A stretch of 64,000 bases of DNA from assembly GCA_965206125.1 (NCBI GenBank), contig CBDBIN010000046.1, forward strand, positions 124,001 through 188,000, given 5' to 3'. Both the position numbers and the translations under genes were made by a program. This DNA is from CAXWPM01 sp965206125. Its GTDB lineage: Bacteria; Acidobacteriota; Terriglobia; 20CM-2-55-15. This document shows positions 37,385 through 46,852 of this stretch, in pieces. Below the pieces are notes generated by a model. It searched no databases. It saw only the letters and a program-made list of their open reading frames with translations, and was not told where the DNA came from. Each line of letters opens with the position of its first letter. Position 1 is the first letter of the stretch.

Positions 37385-39975
37385 CGCGTTTCGCCACGCT
37401 CTTCTACCGCTACATCGTCCGGGACCTCGCGAAGAACCCGGCACGGACGCTGCTGACCCTGACGGGCGTGGCGCTGGGAATTGCGGTCGTCGTGGGCGTG
37501 CAGCTGGCCAACGACCGGGCGATCGGGTCGTTCAATGACAGCCTGCGGATCATGTCCGGGCGGGCGGACCTGCAGATCGCGGCAAACGGCCTGGATCAGG
37601 ACGAATCCCTCATCGGCGAGCTCGCCTGGGTATGGGATGTGGGCGCCATGACGGCGATCATCGAGGGCCGCGCCGACCTGGACACGTCGCCCAACCCGAT
37701 GGAGCGCGAGTCGCTGCGGCTGTTTGGAATCGACCTGCTCTCGGACGCACCGTTCCGCAGCTACGTCATGGCCGAGGGCGGCGACCTTGGCCTGGACATC
37801 ACGCGCGAGCAGTTCATCGACCTGCTGGTGGAACCGGACCGGATCATTGTTCCGTCTGTTCTTGCGGACCGATTCGGACTGGACGTCGGCTCAACGTTTC
37901 GGATGCTGATCGCGAATCGTTGGCGCGACTTCCGCGTGGGCGCCATCCTTCGCGATGAGGGCATCGCTCGAGCCTTCGACGGCAAGATCATCTTCATGGA
38001 CATCGCCGCAGCTCAGTTGGCGCTGAACAAGCTGGGCGGCATAGACCGAATCGAAATCCTGCTGGACGACCCCTCCATGGCGGACGCGGTCGCCGAGCGC
38101 ATAGCGGTTCAGCTGCCGGAATCCGTCATCGTCTACCGTCCCGAAGACACCGCAGCCGAAACGGAGAAGATGACGCGCGCCTTCCGCTACAACCTGAAGG
38201 CGCTGTCCTACATCGCGCTCGTCGTCGGGATGATCCTGATCTACAACACGTTGAACATTGCCGTGGTCCGGCGGAGGGGAGAAATCGCCGCCCTCCGGAC
38301 GCTCGGGACGTCCCGGCGGACGATCCGGTGGATGTTCCTGATCGAAGCCACGGCGTTCGGTGTCGTCGGCGCGGTTCTTGGCGTCTGGGTCGGTAGCTTC
38401 CTGGCCCGGGCCGCGGGCGCGCTCGTATCGCGGACGATCTCTATGCTCTACACCGGCACCGCGGTTTCGGGGACTGCCGGGAACCCCGATCCCATCCTTT
38501 ACCTGGAGATGATCCTCCTGGGAGGGGTGCTGGCCGCTGTGTCCGGGACCGGGCCGGCGCTACGGGCCACGCGGGTGGCGCCGGCCGGTGTGCTGCGGGA
38601 GGATGTGGGTTCCCCGATCAGGATCCGACTGTTGACCGGACTGGGCCTCGGAACGATGGCGGTCGCTACGGCGTTCGGCTTCGCACCACCCGTTGATGGC
38701 TTCCCGTTCCTCGGGTACTTATCCGGTGTCCTGTTCATCCTAGCGTTCGGTTTGCTCTCACCCGGGTTCGCGCGGGCGTTGGTCCGCATCGCTCGCAGAC
38801 CTTTGGCGACGATCCTCCCCGCCGAGGGACGCCTGGCCATCCAGACCATCGAGGGCAGCCTCCCCCGGATCGTGGTCGCGGTGATATCTCTTTCGATCGC
38901 CGTGGCCATGCTGATCAGCGTGGCCATCATGGTCGCCAGCTTCCGGGACACCGTGATCGTATGGGTCGACCGGACGCTCCAGGGCGACCTCTATCTTCGG
39001 CCGGCCGCGTTCGGGTCGAACGGCGGGCGGAATGTTCTTGAGGGAGAGACGCTCGATGTGCTGGAAGACATCCCGGCGATCGCCGCCATCGATCGGTTTC
39101 GGGGGATGGGGATCGACTACGATGGATTTTCCGCAATCCTCGGTGCGGGTGAGTTCGAAACGCTGGCCGAATACAGCAGCCTGATGTTCATGGGCGGGCG
39201 CAATACTGCGAACGTCGCCCGGCGGCTGATCGAAGACGGCAGCGTCGCCGTCTCCGAACCCTTTGCCGTGCGTCACGGCGTGGGTGAGGGCGATACGATC
39301 ATGTTGCCGACGCCCACCGGGATGGAGCCGTTCGCCGTCGAGGCGGTCTTTTACGACTACTCCTCCGAGGGGGGCTTCATCGTGATGGACCGTAACACCT
39401 ACCTCGCGATATTCGACGATCCGGATGTCAGCAACGTCGCGATCTATCTCGAAGAAGGCGCGGATGCCGACGCCGTGCGGGCCCAGATCCTCGGCCGCCT
39501 TCCGGACACGGAACTACGCATCGCAACAAACGGGGAGTTGCGCAGCCAGGTCCTGCGCGTCTTCGACCAGACCTTCCAGGTGACCTATGCACTGGAGGTG
39601 ATAGCGCTGGCCGTGGCGGTCCTGGGCATCGCGAACACGCTGGCCGCCTTGATCATAGAGCGGCGGCCGGAGCTTGCGATGCTGCGTTTCATCGGCGCGG
39701 CGCGCGGGCAGATCCGTCGGGTGATCGTCCTGGAGTCGGGTTTGATCGGCGTGCTCGGAGGGGCGATCGGCCTGGTCCTGGGTATCCTGCTCTCGGTGTT
39801 GCTGATCTACGTCATCAACTTCCACTCGTTCGGGTGGACCATCCAGTTCAGGATGCCGTGGGGCTTCCTGGCGCAGTCGCTCGCGTTCGTCCTGGTGGCG
39901 ACCGTGGCGGCCGGGCTGTACTCGGCCTCGCTCGCACTGAAGATGGACCCCATCAAGGGGATTCGGGCGGAATGA
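37381..39975 (+). CDS. FtsX/MacB-type ABC permease, duplicated architecture
   Basis: 864 aa from ATG 37381. An N-terminal helix (about 22-40) precedes a periplasmic domain; a three-helix FtsX module (about 280-400) then connects to a second copy with a helix, periplasmic domain and terminal FtsX module (about 740-860). Motifs YNTLNIAVVRRRGEIAALRT and IERRPELAMLRFIGAARGQ are the FtsX helix signatures. This matches the permease of AttEFGH-like or lipoprotein-extracting systems. The ATP-binding and secreted lipocalin-like partners flank it with 4-base overlaps. Confidence 0.93.
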   Translation: MTRFATLFYRYIVRDLAKNPARTLLTLTGVALGIAVVVGVQLANDRAIGSFNDSLRIMSGRADLQIAANGLDQDESLIGELAWVWDVGAMTAIIEGRADLDTSPNPMERESLRLFGIDLLSDAPFRSYVMAEGGDLGLDITREQFIDLLVEPDRIIVPSVLADRFGLDVGSTFRMLIANRWRDFRVGAILRDEGIARAFDGKIIFMDIAAAQLALNKLGGIDRIEILLDDPSMADAVAERIAVQLPESVIVYRPEDTAAETEKMTRAFRYNLKALSYIALVVGMILIYNTLNIAVVRRRGEIAALRTLGTSRRTIRWMFLIEATAFGVVGAVLGVWVGSFLARAAGALVSRTISMLYTGTAVSGTAGNPDPILYLEMILLGGVLAAVSGTGPALRATRVAPAGVLREDVGSPIRIRLLTGLGLGTMAVATAFGFAPPVDGFPFLGYLSGVLFILAFGLLSPGFARALVRIARRPLATILPAEGRLAIQTIEGSLPRIVVAVISLSIAVAMLISVAIMVASFRDTVIVWVDRTLQGDLYLRPAAFGSNGGRNVLEGETLDVLEDIPAIAAIDRFRGMGIDYDGFSAILGAGEFETLAEYSSLMFMGGRNTANVARRLIEDGSVAVSEPFAVRHGVGEGDTIMLPTPTGMEPFAVEAVFYDYSSEGGFIVMDRNTYLAIFDDPDVSNVAIYLEEGADADAVRAQILGRLPDTELRIATNGELRSQVLRVFDQTFQVTYALEVIALAVAVLGIANTLAALIIERRPELAMLRFIGAARGQIRRVIVLESGLIGVLGGAIGLVLGILLSVLLIYVINFHSFGWTIQFRMPWGFLAQSLAFVLVATVAAGLYSASLALKMDPIKGIRAE

Positions 39976-41099
39976 GGATGCATCGAACTCTGGCAGTGCT
40001 CGCGGTGGGTGTCGTTGCTTGCGCGATGACGGGCGTGGCCCAGGGGCCCGAGGTGATCGCGATCTTCGAGCCCGACTACCGCCTGGCCCTGCCCGGCTAC
40101 GACTACACGTTCCCGCGCGACCATGGCGCACATGCGGACTACAAGCTCGAATGGTGGTACTACACCGGGCACCTGGACGCAGAGGACGGTAGGCGCTTCG
40201 GCTACGAGCTGACGTTTTTCCGGATCGGGATGGATCGGCGGTCAGCGAACCCGTCGGTGTGGAACGTGGACGCCTTGCACGTCGCGCACTTCGCGTTGAG
40301 CGACCTGGATGGCGGGGAGTTCCGGTTCCACGAACGGGTGAACCGTGCCGGCCCGGGAATCGCGCGGGCGGCGACCGGGACGCTGGACGTGGCGAACGGA
40401 AGCTGGACCGCGGTGCTCGAAAACGACGTGATGAAGCTGCGCGCATTCGCGGACGGCGTGCTGCTCGAACTGGAACTGACGTCGGAGAAGGCGCCCGTCG
40501 TCCACGGCATCGGGGGCGTCAGCCAGAAAGCCGAAGGCGTCGGGCAGGCGTCGCACTACTACTCGATGACGCGCATGGCGACGACAGGCCTGCTGTCGAT
40601 CGACGGCGCGGCAGTCCGCGTGACGGGTGAGAGTTGGATGGATCACGAGTTCGGTACCAACCAGCTCGCGCCCGAGCAGGTCGGATGGGACTGGTTCAGC
40701 ATCCAGTTCGACGATGGGGAAGAGCTGATGATCTACCAGCTGCGTCGCAACGACCAGACGATCGATGGGAGTTCGAGCGGTACCGTGGTGGATGCCGACG
40801 GAGCGACCCGGCATCTCACACGCGACGAGTTCACGATTGCGTCAATGCGCGACTGGGCGAGCCCGAAAAGCGAGGCGGTCTACCGGCTGGACTGGCGGAT
40901 GGAGATTCCCGATCTCGGGGCGGACCTCCGGATCGTGCCCTTGATGGACGACCAGGAACTGGTGACGATCCGGTCGACCGGGATCGCTTACTGGGAAGGT
41001 GCGGTGCGGATCGAAGGAACATGGAAGGGGAGGCGGGTCACGGGAAAGGGGTACGTCGAGCTGACCGGGTACGGACCCGGGTACCGGCCGACGGTGTGA
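39972..41099 (+). CDS. AttH/CrtC-like lipocalin-fold secreted protein
   Basis: 375 aa. Start ATG 39972 overlaps the permease stop; ATG 39978 is also possible. Signal peptide to about residue 25. The AttH/CrtC (hydroxyneurosporene synthase-like) block is clear: YTFPRDHGAH, KLEWWYYTGHL, FGYELTFFRIGMD, and later GESWMDHEFGTNQL with QVGWDWFSIQ. In attEFGH operons this protein is the soluble partner of the ABC transporter, with a lipid-binding role proposed for the family. Substrate unknown. Confidence 0.9.
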   Translation: MRMHRTLAVLAVGVVACAMTGVAQGPEVIAIFEPDYRLALPGYDYTFPRDHGAHADYKLEWWYYTGHLDAEDGRRFGYELTFFRIGMDRRSANPSVWNVDALHVAHFALSDLDGGEFRFHERVNRAGPGIARAATGTLDVANGSWTAVLENDVMKLRAFADGVLLELELTSEKAPVVHGIGGVSQKAEGVGQASHYYSMTRMATTGLLSIDGAAVRVTGESWMDHEFGTNQLAPEQVGWDWFSIQFDDGEELMIYQLRRNDQTIDGSSSGTVVDADGATRHLTRDEFTIASMRDWASPKSEAVYRLDWRMEIPDLGADLRIVPLMDDQELVTIRSTGIAYWEGAVRIEGTWKGRRVTGKGYVELTGYGPGYRPTV

Positions 41100-41152
41100 T
41101 GGATGCCACGGATCGGCGGTCATAGCCCGCCGCTACAGAAGGAGTGAGCCTG

Positions 41153-41983
41153 ATGCGTGAGACTACTCCAGCCGTCCCCGGTTTCCTTTACGGGACCGCG
41201 TGGAAGGAAGACCGGACGCCCGGTCTCATCGAGAACGCGATCCGGATGGGCTTCCGGGGCATCGATACGGCCAACCAGCGTCGCCACTACTACGAGGCGG
41301 GGGTCGGCGAGGGACTCGCGGCGGTGTACCGCGATGGCATCGTCAGGCGTGCGGATCTGTTCCTGCAGACGAAGTACACCTACCAGCCCGGGCAGGATCA
41401 CCGTCTGCCTTACGACCCTGAGACCGATCTGTCCACGCAGGTCGCCCAGTCGATGGCGAGCTCGCTCGAACACCTCGGCACCGACTACGTCGACAGCTAC
41501 GTCCTGCATGGACCGGCCTCGGGTTACGGATGGAGCGAGTCCGATGAGGAGGTGTGGGCCGCGATGGTGCTCGAACGGGATGCGGGTCGAACGAGGTTGC
41601 TCGGCGTGAGCAATGTTTCACTGGCGCATCTCGAAGGGCTGGAAGCGGCCGGGACCGAAATGCCCCACTTCGTCCAGAACAGATGCTTCGCCCGCTTCGG
41701 CTGGGACCGCGACGTACGCGCGTTCTGCCGGGATCGCGGCATCACCTACCAGGGCTTCTCGCTCCTGACCGCCAACCCGGAGGTGTTCCAGCACCCACAG
41801 ATCCACGAGATCGCTGCGCGCGGCATGACGCTGCCGCAAGTCGTGTTCGCCTTCGCTCGCGCTGTCGGGATGCTGCCGCTGACCGGCACAACCGACACCG
41901 AGCACATGAAGCAGGATTTGGCCGCGCTCGAGCTGACTCTTCCCGACGACGCTGTGGCAGCGATCGAATCGCTTGCCGGTTGA
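41153..41983 (+). CDS. Aldo/keto reductase
   Basis: 276 aa from ATG 41153, preceded by AAGGAG at eight bases. AKR pattern: FLYGTAWK, GFRGIDTANQRRHYYEAGVGEGL (catalytic Asp and Tyr), LFLQTKYTYQPGQDH (Lys), DYVDSYVLHGP (His), GVSNVS and VGMLPLTGTTDTEHMKQDL. It would use NAD(P)H for carbonyl reduction. The 3-base gap to the Nudix gene suggests co-transcription. Confidence 0.93.
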   Translation: MRETTPAVPGFLYGTAWKEDRTPGLIENAIRMGFRGIDTANQRRHYYEAGVGEGLAAVYRDGIVRRADLFLQTKYTYQPGQDHRLPYDPETDLSTQVAQSMASSLEHLGTDYVDSYVLHGPASGYGWSESDEEVWAAMVLERDAGRTRLLGVSNVSLAHLEGLEAAGTEMPHFVQNRCFARFGWDRDVRAFCRDRGITYQGFSLLTANPEVFQHPQIHEIAARGMTLPQVVFAFARAVGMLPLTGTTDTEHMKQDLAALELTLPDDAVAAIESLAG

Positions 41984-41986
41984 AGA

Positions 41987-42391
41987 ATGTCGGGGACGAT
42001 GCACGAACACGACGGGCCCATCGAGGTTGTGACCGCCATCATCCGGCGCGACGGGAAGGTTCTGCTGACCAGGCGCCGCGAGGGCACTCATCTGGCCGGC
42101 CTTTGGGAGTTCCCGGGCGGCAAGGTGCGCCGCGGAGAATCGATGGAAGCCGCGCTGATCCGCGAAGTCCGCGAAGAAATCGGCGTCCGGATCAAGGTCG
42201 GATCGCTCATCGACGAAGAAACCCACGCCTATTCGGACCGGACCGTTCACCTCCACTTCTTCGACGCCCACATTGTCGAAGGAACGCCACGACCTTTGGC
42301 GGTCGCCGACCTGACCTGGTCGTTTCCCTCGGAACTCGACCGTTACGATCTGCCTCCGGCGAATGCGCGTGTGGTGGAGCAGTTGAGATGA
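41987..42391 (+). CDS. Nudix hydrolase, MutT-like
   Basis: 134 aa. The Nudix box is complete: GGKVRRGESMEAALIREVRE followed by EIGV. The preceding VVTAIIRRDGKVLLTRRREG is typical of MutT/CTP-type pyrophosphohydrolases. Likely hydrolyses a nucleoside diphosphate derivative such as oxidised dGTP. Confidence 0.93.
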   Translation: MSGTMHEHDGPIEVVTAIIRRDGKVLLTRRREGTHLAGLWEFPGGKVRRGESMEAALIREVREEIGVRIKVGSLIDEETHAYSDRTVHLHFFDAHIVEGTPRPLAVADLTWSFPSELDRYDLPPANARVVEQLR

Positions 42392-42412
42392 GGTAGTGTT
42401 TCCGAAGAGAAG

Positions 42413-43933
42413 ATGAACCTGGCCAATCATCTCGTACGCGCAGGCCGCTACCGCGGTGACCGCCCCGCGGTCGCGCTGGGAACGAGCGTCGTGCTGCAGT
42501 ATGACGAACTGGCGTCCCGGGTCTCGCGCATTGCCGGTGCGTTGCGCGGACACCTCGGTCTCGAGCCCGGCGACCGCGTAGCGCTCACGCTCGGAAACTG
42601 CCCGCAGTATATCGAGCTGATCTATGCCTGCTGGCACGCGGGGCTGGTGGCGGTACCGATGAACGCGAAGCTGCACCCGCGCGAGTTCGCGTACATGTTC
42701 GAGCACAGCGGCGCACGGCTCGGCTTCGCGACCTCCGACGTTGCCGAGGCCGCCGCCGATCCCGGAATCCTTCCGAGGCTCATTGAGGTGGGTAGCCGCG
42801 AGTACGATGGCCTCCTCGAGGGTCCGGAACTTTGGGTCGAGCCCCGTGCGCCGGGCGATCCGGCCTGGCTGTTCTACACGAGCGGGACCACGGGGCGCCC
42901 GAAGGGCGCGACCCTCACCCATCGCAATCTGCTCGCGATGAGCTTCTGCTACGTCGCGGACGTCGATCCCGGTAGTCCATGGGGCGCCATCCTGCACGCG
43001 GCCCCGATGAGCCACGGGTCGGGGCTCTACGGCATCCCGAACGTCATGCAAGCCGCATGTCACATAATCCCCGAAAGCGGCGGCTTTGATCCGGCGGAGG
43101 TCTACGAGCTGATCCGGAGTTATCCCGACACGTCGTTCTTCGCGGCGCCGACCATGGTCAAGCGCCTCCTGGACCACCGGGGCGACGAGGATACGAGCAA
43201 TCTGAAGACCTTGATGTACGGCGGCGGCCCGATGTACCTGGAGGATTGTCGCGCAGCGCTGGAGCGATTCGGTCCCAAGCTCTCGCAGCTCTACGGTCAG
43301 GGCGAGAGCCCGATGACGATAACCGCGCTCGGACGAAGCATGCACGCCGACAGCGGCCATCCACGCTGGCTTCAGCGGCTGGCGTCGGTGGGTGTGGCCC
43401 AGAGCGTGGTGGAGGTTCGCGTCGCCGACGAAGACGATCGACCCCTTCGGGTCGGCGAGATCGGCGAGATCCTCGTGCGAGGAGATTCGGTAATGCGGGG
43501 GTACTGGGAGGATCCGGACGCGACCGCTCGAACCCTCGGCGGCGGCTGGCTGCATACCGGTGACGTGGGGGTCCTCGACGAGGAGGGCTTCCTGACTCTC
43601 AAGGATCGCTCCAAAGACGTGATCATTTCAGGTGGCGCCAACATCTATCCACGAGAGGTCGAGGAGGTGCTGACCGAACACCCGGGTGTCGCCGAGGTGT
43701 CGGTCATCGGCAGGACCGACCGGGAGTGGGGGGAGGCGGTCGTCGCCTATATCGTGGCAAACGGTGACAATGCGGTTCGCGCCGAGCATCTCGACGCTTT
43801 TTGCCTCGAGCGACTGGCACGCTTCAAACGGCCCAGGGACTATCGATTTGTCGCCGAGCTGCCCAAGAACGACTACGGCAAAGTGCTCAAGACCGCGCTT
43901 CGAGAACAAGACGCGAACCGCCAACGGCAATAG
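42413..43933 (+). CDS. AMP-dependent acyl-CoA synthetase/ligase
   Basis: 506 aa. ANL superfamily motifs: FYTSGTTGRPKGATLTHRN (P-loop), LYGQGESPMTIT, GWLHTGDVGVLDEEGFLTLKDRSKD, VIISGGANIYPREVEEVL and the catalytic Lys in KNDYGKVLKTALRE. It activates a carboxylate as acyl-AMP then as the CoA thioester. Substrate not predictable from the sequence. It lies after aldo/keto reductase and Nudix genes, 21 bp downstream. Confidence 0.94.
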   Translation: MNLANHLVRAGRYRGDRPAVALGTSVVLQYDELASRVSRIAGALRGHLGLEPGDRVALTLGNCPQYIELIYACWHAGLVAVPMNAKLHPREFAYMFEHSGARLGFATSDVAEAAADPGILPRLIEVGSREYDGLLEGPELWVEPRAPGDPAWLFYTSGTTGRPKGATLTHRNLLAMSFCYVADVDPGSPWGAILHAAPMSHGSGLYGIPNVMQAACHIIPESGGFDPAEVYELIRSYPDTSFFAAPTMVKRLLDHRGDEDTSNLKTLMYGGGPMYLEDCRAALERFGPKLSQLYGQGESPMTITALGRSMHADSGHPRWLQRLASVGVAQSVVEVRVADEDDRPLRVGEIGEILVRGDSVMRGYWEDPDATARTLGGGWLHTGDVGVLDEEGFLTLKDRSKDVIISGGANIYPREVEEVLTEHPGVAEVSVIGRTDREWGEAVVAYIVANGDNAVRAEHLDAFCLERLARFKRPRDYRFVAELPKNDYGKVLKTALREQDANRQRQ

Positions 43934-43939
43934 GGACAG

Positions 43940-44950
43940 CTACTGGCCGATCAGCCTCTTGAAGTCGGCGTCATCACTCATGGACTCGAAGGCCGTGTCG
44001 TCTGCCGCCGACTGCTTCCAGCTCGGCTGCATTTCGATGGCGCGCTCCAGTGATCGAAGCGCGTTGTTCCTGTCGCCGACGCGGGCGTACAGGCCGGCCA
44101 GGGCGTAAACCAGCCGATCTGCCCTCGGGTCGAGTTCGCTGGCCTTCTGTTGGGCCTCGATGGCTTCATCCAGCTTGTCTTCATTGGCAAGACGTGTGGA
44201 AAGCTGGCGGTACTGCCTGGAATAAATAATGTTCAGGATGCGCCGGAGTTCCTGGAACGGGTTCTCGTGGTCGTCGACGCGAATGTCGATGCCGCGATAA
44301 CGCTCCGATCCGTTCGGATCCGGTTGTGCTGGGATCACCCAAACAGCGCCCGCCTGCATACCCCGAGCGTCGCCCCCGACCTTCTGGCCGGCTTCGAGAG
44401 CGCTGAGCAGCCGGTCCGCGAAGTCCATCCCCGAACCCGCAGAGGCCTGGAAGGCCTTGGCTGTTTCTTCGACCACTTGCGGCCCGGCGAGGATGTTGCC
44501 CTGAGACGACCACTGATCGCCGATAATCTCTCCGGCCCAGTCTCTACAGTTCGGACCCGTATAGACCGCAATCCGTCCGGTATTGTCGATTACCGCCACC
44601 TGACGCCCACCCGGATTGGGATCTTCGGCGACCAGGCGGTCCACGATGGCTTGAGGAGCCATGCCTTCCTTCAACCACTCCATCGCCTTCCTTCCGTAAT
44701 TCGTGTTGGCAGCCCCCGCCTGTGTCGCCACCAGGCCTACGCCCGGCTCGGCATAAGGCACGGTACGGCCCGCGCGAAAGGCGCGCGATTGCACGGCGAT
44801 TCCGATCTGTCCGGTCGCAGGATCCCGGGCGATAATCGACCATGTGCCTACGGTCTCAGCGCCGAGCGCCTCCTCCACGGTAGGCAATTCCACTCCCTGG
44901 CCATACGCCAGGCTCGGCAGAAGAAGTAACACAAGAAATACGCGTTTCAT
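43940..44950 (-). CDS. DUF1028 protein with C-terminal TPR-like repeats, secreted
   Basis: 336 aa. Signal peptide 1-17 (MKRVFLVLLLLPSLAYG). DUF1028 (Ntn-hydrolase-like fold) spans about 30-240: TWSIIARDPATGQIGIAVQS, VGLVATQAGANTNYG-like segment, ARGMQAGAVWVIP. About 245-336 holds TPR-like helices (EAIEAQQKASELDPRAD and NNALRSLERAIEMQPSWKQS). Family function unknown. It is downstream of the amidase on the same strand by 62 bp and may be co-expressed. Confidence 0.9.
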   Translation of the reverse strand: MKRVFLVLLLLPSLAYGQGVELPTVEEALGAETVGTWSIIARDPATGQIGIAVQSRAFRAGRTVPYAEPGVGLVATQAGAANTNYGRKAMEWLKEGMAPQAIVDRLVAEDPNPGGRQVAVIDNTGRIAVYTGPNCRDWAGEIIGDQWSSQGNILAGPQVVEETAKAFQASAGSGMDFADRLLSALEAGQKVGGDARGMQAGAVWVIPAQPDPNGSERYRGIDIRVDDHENPFQELRRILNIIYSRQYRQLSTRLANEDKLDEAIEAQQKASELDPRADRLVYALAGLYARVGDRNNALRSLERAIEMQPSWKQSAADDTAFESMSDDADFKRLIGQ

Positions 44951-45012
44951 AAGCCCTCCTCGCGGCCTGTTTACACCATCTGTTCAGGAATGACCAATCA
45001 AAAACGGATACC

Positions 45013-46686
45013 TCAAACTCCGGCAGCCGCATCCACGGTCGGCAGATACCGGGGCGGCTGCCGGTGGTTTGTCGCCTGCTCGTAGGCGTAGGCCACCCGG
45101 ATCAACGTGGATTCGGTCCAGGCCCGGCCGAACAGTGAGATGCCCACCGGTAAGCCATAGAGGAACCCCATCGGGACGGTCATGTTGGGATAGCCGGCCA
45201 TAGCGGAAGGGGTGGAGCATCCGCCACCGCCGCCCAACCGACCGCCGAGTGGATCCAGCATCGCAGGGGGGCCACTGGTCGGCGCCACGATCGCATCCAG
45301 GCTCTCGGCCTGCATGATCCGATCGATTCCCTCGTTGCGTGACAGCCGATGGCTGGTGGCAAGCGCATCGACGTACCGCCGGTCGGTCAAGGGGCCACGA
45401 GCTTCGGAGTCGATCAACAGGTCCTGCGGGAAGAGCGACAGCTCGAGTTCGGCGTTCGCTTCGTTGTAGGCGATGAGTTCCGCAAGAGACTTGATCGGAG
45501 CATCCGGGCCGAGCGATTCGAGATAGGCGTTCAGGTCCGCCTTGAACTCGTAGTAGAGCACTTCCATCTCGTACTCGTTCCCAAATCGGAGTTCCGGCGG
45601 CAGCGTGATCGGATCGACCACGGTCGCTCCCTGTCCCCGCATGGCGTCCAACGCGTCTTCAAGCAGCTTGTCTACTCGATCATCGAACCCGGCGTAGTCG
45701 CGGGCGACACCGATCCGGGCGCCTTCGAGGCCCCCCGGATCGAGCGCCGACGTGTAGTCGGTCTGAGAGTTGCCTTCGCTCCGGGCGGTGGCCGGATCGC
45801 GTGGGTCGATGCCCGTGAGGGCTCCGAGGATGATCGCGGCATCAGTTACCGTGCGGGCCATCGGCCCCGTACTGTCCTGACTGTGAGAGATCGGGACAAC
45901 GCCGCCCCGGCTGACCAGCCCGATGGTCGGCTTGATCCCTACCAGGCAGTTTCTCGAAGACGGACCAACGATCGATCCGTCGGTCTCGGACCCGATGGCC
46001 GCGGCTGTTAGGCTGGCAGCGGCCCCGACACCCGAACCGGAGCTGGAGCCGCCGGGAATGCGGTCCAACGCGTAGGGATTCCGGCAGAAACCTCCCCGGC
46101 CCCCGTTCCAGCCGCGACCGCTCCATCCGGAGGTGCCGCGGACGAAGGACTTCCACCCCGCCCATTCGCTCATGTTCGCCTTGCCCAGGAGCACCGCGCC
46201 CGCCTCGCGCAGCTTCGCGGCCACGAAAGAGTCCTGCGGGGGGATCGAACCGGTAAGGGCGGTCGAACCCGCGGTGGTCGTCATGCGGTCGGCCGTGTCG
46301 ATGTTGTCCTTGAGCAGGATGGGGATGCCGTGCAACGGGCCGCGCGGACCCTGTGCCTGCAGCTCCCGATCCAGCTCGTCCGCGATCTCGAGCGCATCGG
46401 GATTGGTCTCGAGCACGGCGTAGAGTCGAGGCCCTTTCGTGTTGAGAGCCTCGATCTTCTCGAGGTACATTTCCGTCACGCGGCGGCTGGTGTATGCCCC
46501 CGACGCGATTCCGTCGCGGAGCTGGCCGATCGTGGCTTCGTCGAGCTCAAATGGCGCGACCGTCCCACCGGTCGAAGCGTCGTCGACGGGCTCCGGCGCG
46601 CCGGGTGTGCAGCCGGAGCCGGCCACGGACAGAAGAGCTCCGGCAGCCATTCCGGAGCGAACGAACGTTCTGCGATCCATAGACAT
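45013..46686 (-). CDS. Tat-exported amidase-signature lipoprotein
   Basis: 557 aa. A twin-arginine signal (MDRRTFVRSGMAAGALLSV) runs into a lipobox-like SGC at Cys26. The amidase signature triad is visible: Lys126 in LLKDNID, cis-Ser at about 214 in PGGSSSGSG, and the nucleophile Ser238 in TDGSIVG. It would hydrolyse amide bonds outside the cytoplasm. The substrate is unknown. Divergent from the aldolase-like lipoprotein gene. Confidence 0.92.
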   Translation of the reverse strand: MSMDRRTFVRSGMAAGALLSVAGSGCTPGAPEPVDDASTGGTVAPFELDEATIGQLRDGIASGAYTSRRVTEMYLEKIEALNTKGPRLYAVLETNPDALEIADELDRELQAQGPRGPLHGIPILLKDNIDTADRMTTTAGSTALTGSIPPQDSFVAAKLREAGAVLLGKANMSEWAGWKSFVRGTSGWSGRGWNGGRGGFCRNPYALDRIPGGSSSGSGVGAAASLTAAAIGSETDGSIVGPSSRNCLVGIKPTIGLVSRGGVVPISHSQDSTGPMARTVTDAAIILGALTGIDPRDPATARSEGNSQTDYTSALDPGGLEGARIGVARDYAGFDDRVDKLLEDALDAMRGQGATVVDPITLPPELRFGNEYEMEVLYYEFKADLNAYLESLGPDAPIKSLAELIAYNEANAELELSLFPQDLLIDSEARGPLTDRRYVDALATSHRLSRNEGIDRIMQAESLDAIVAPTSGPPAMLDPLGGRLGGGGGCSTPSAMAGYPNMTVPMGFLYGLPVGISLFGRAWTESTLIRVAYAYEQATNHRQPPRYLPTVDAAAGV

Positions 46687-46800
46687 AGATACCTCGAATG
46701 CGGGATTGGTGAATACAGGTCCACTTGGTTTCGGATGTGTAAGGCATCCTACGAGAGACCCGGCCTGCGGTCAATCAAGCTCTATTGACGGCAGACTCTG

Positions 46801-46829
46801 TTGACCCTGCCCCCAACCTGTAGTTAGAT
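46801..46829 (+). promoter_or_regulatory. Possible promoter for the aldolase-like lipoprotein gene
   Basis: TTGACC and TTAGAT separated by 17 bases, about 24 bases before the ATG. A second TTGACG lies at 46785. The -10 match is weak. Confidence 0.35.
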
Positions 46830-46852
46830 TCCGGTTCGAACAAGGAGATTCA

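Noticed and set aside
41618..43555. Open frame of 645 codons on the minus strand opposite the aldo/keto reductase, Nudix and acyl-CoA synthetase genes
   Set aside because: It spans three clear genes with complete motifs on the plus strand, and has none itself.
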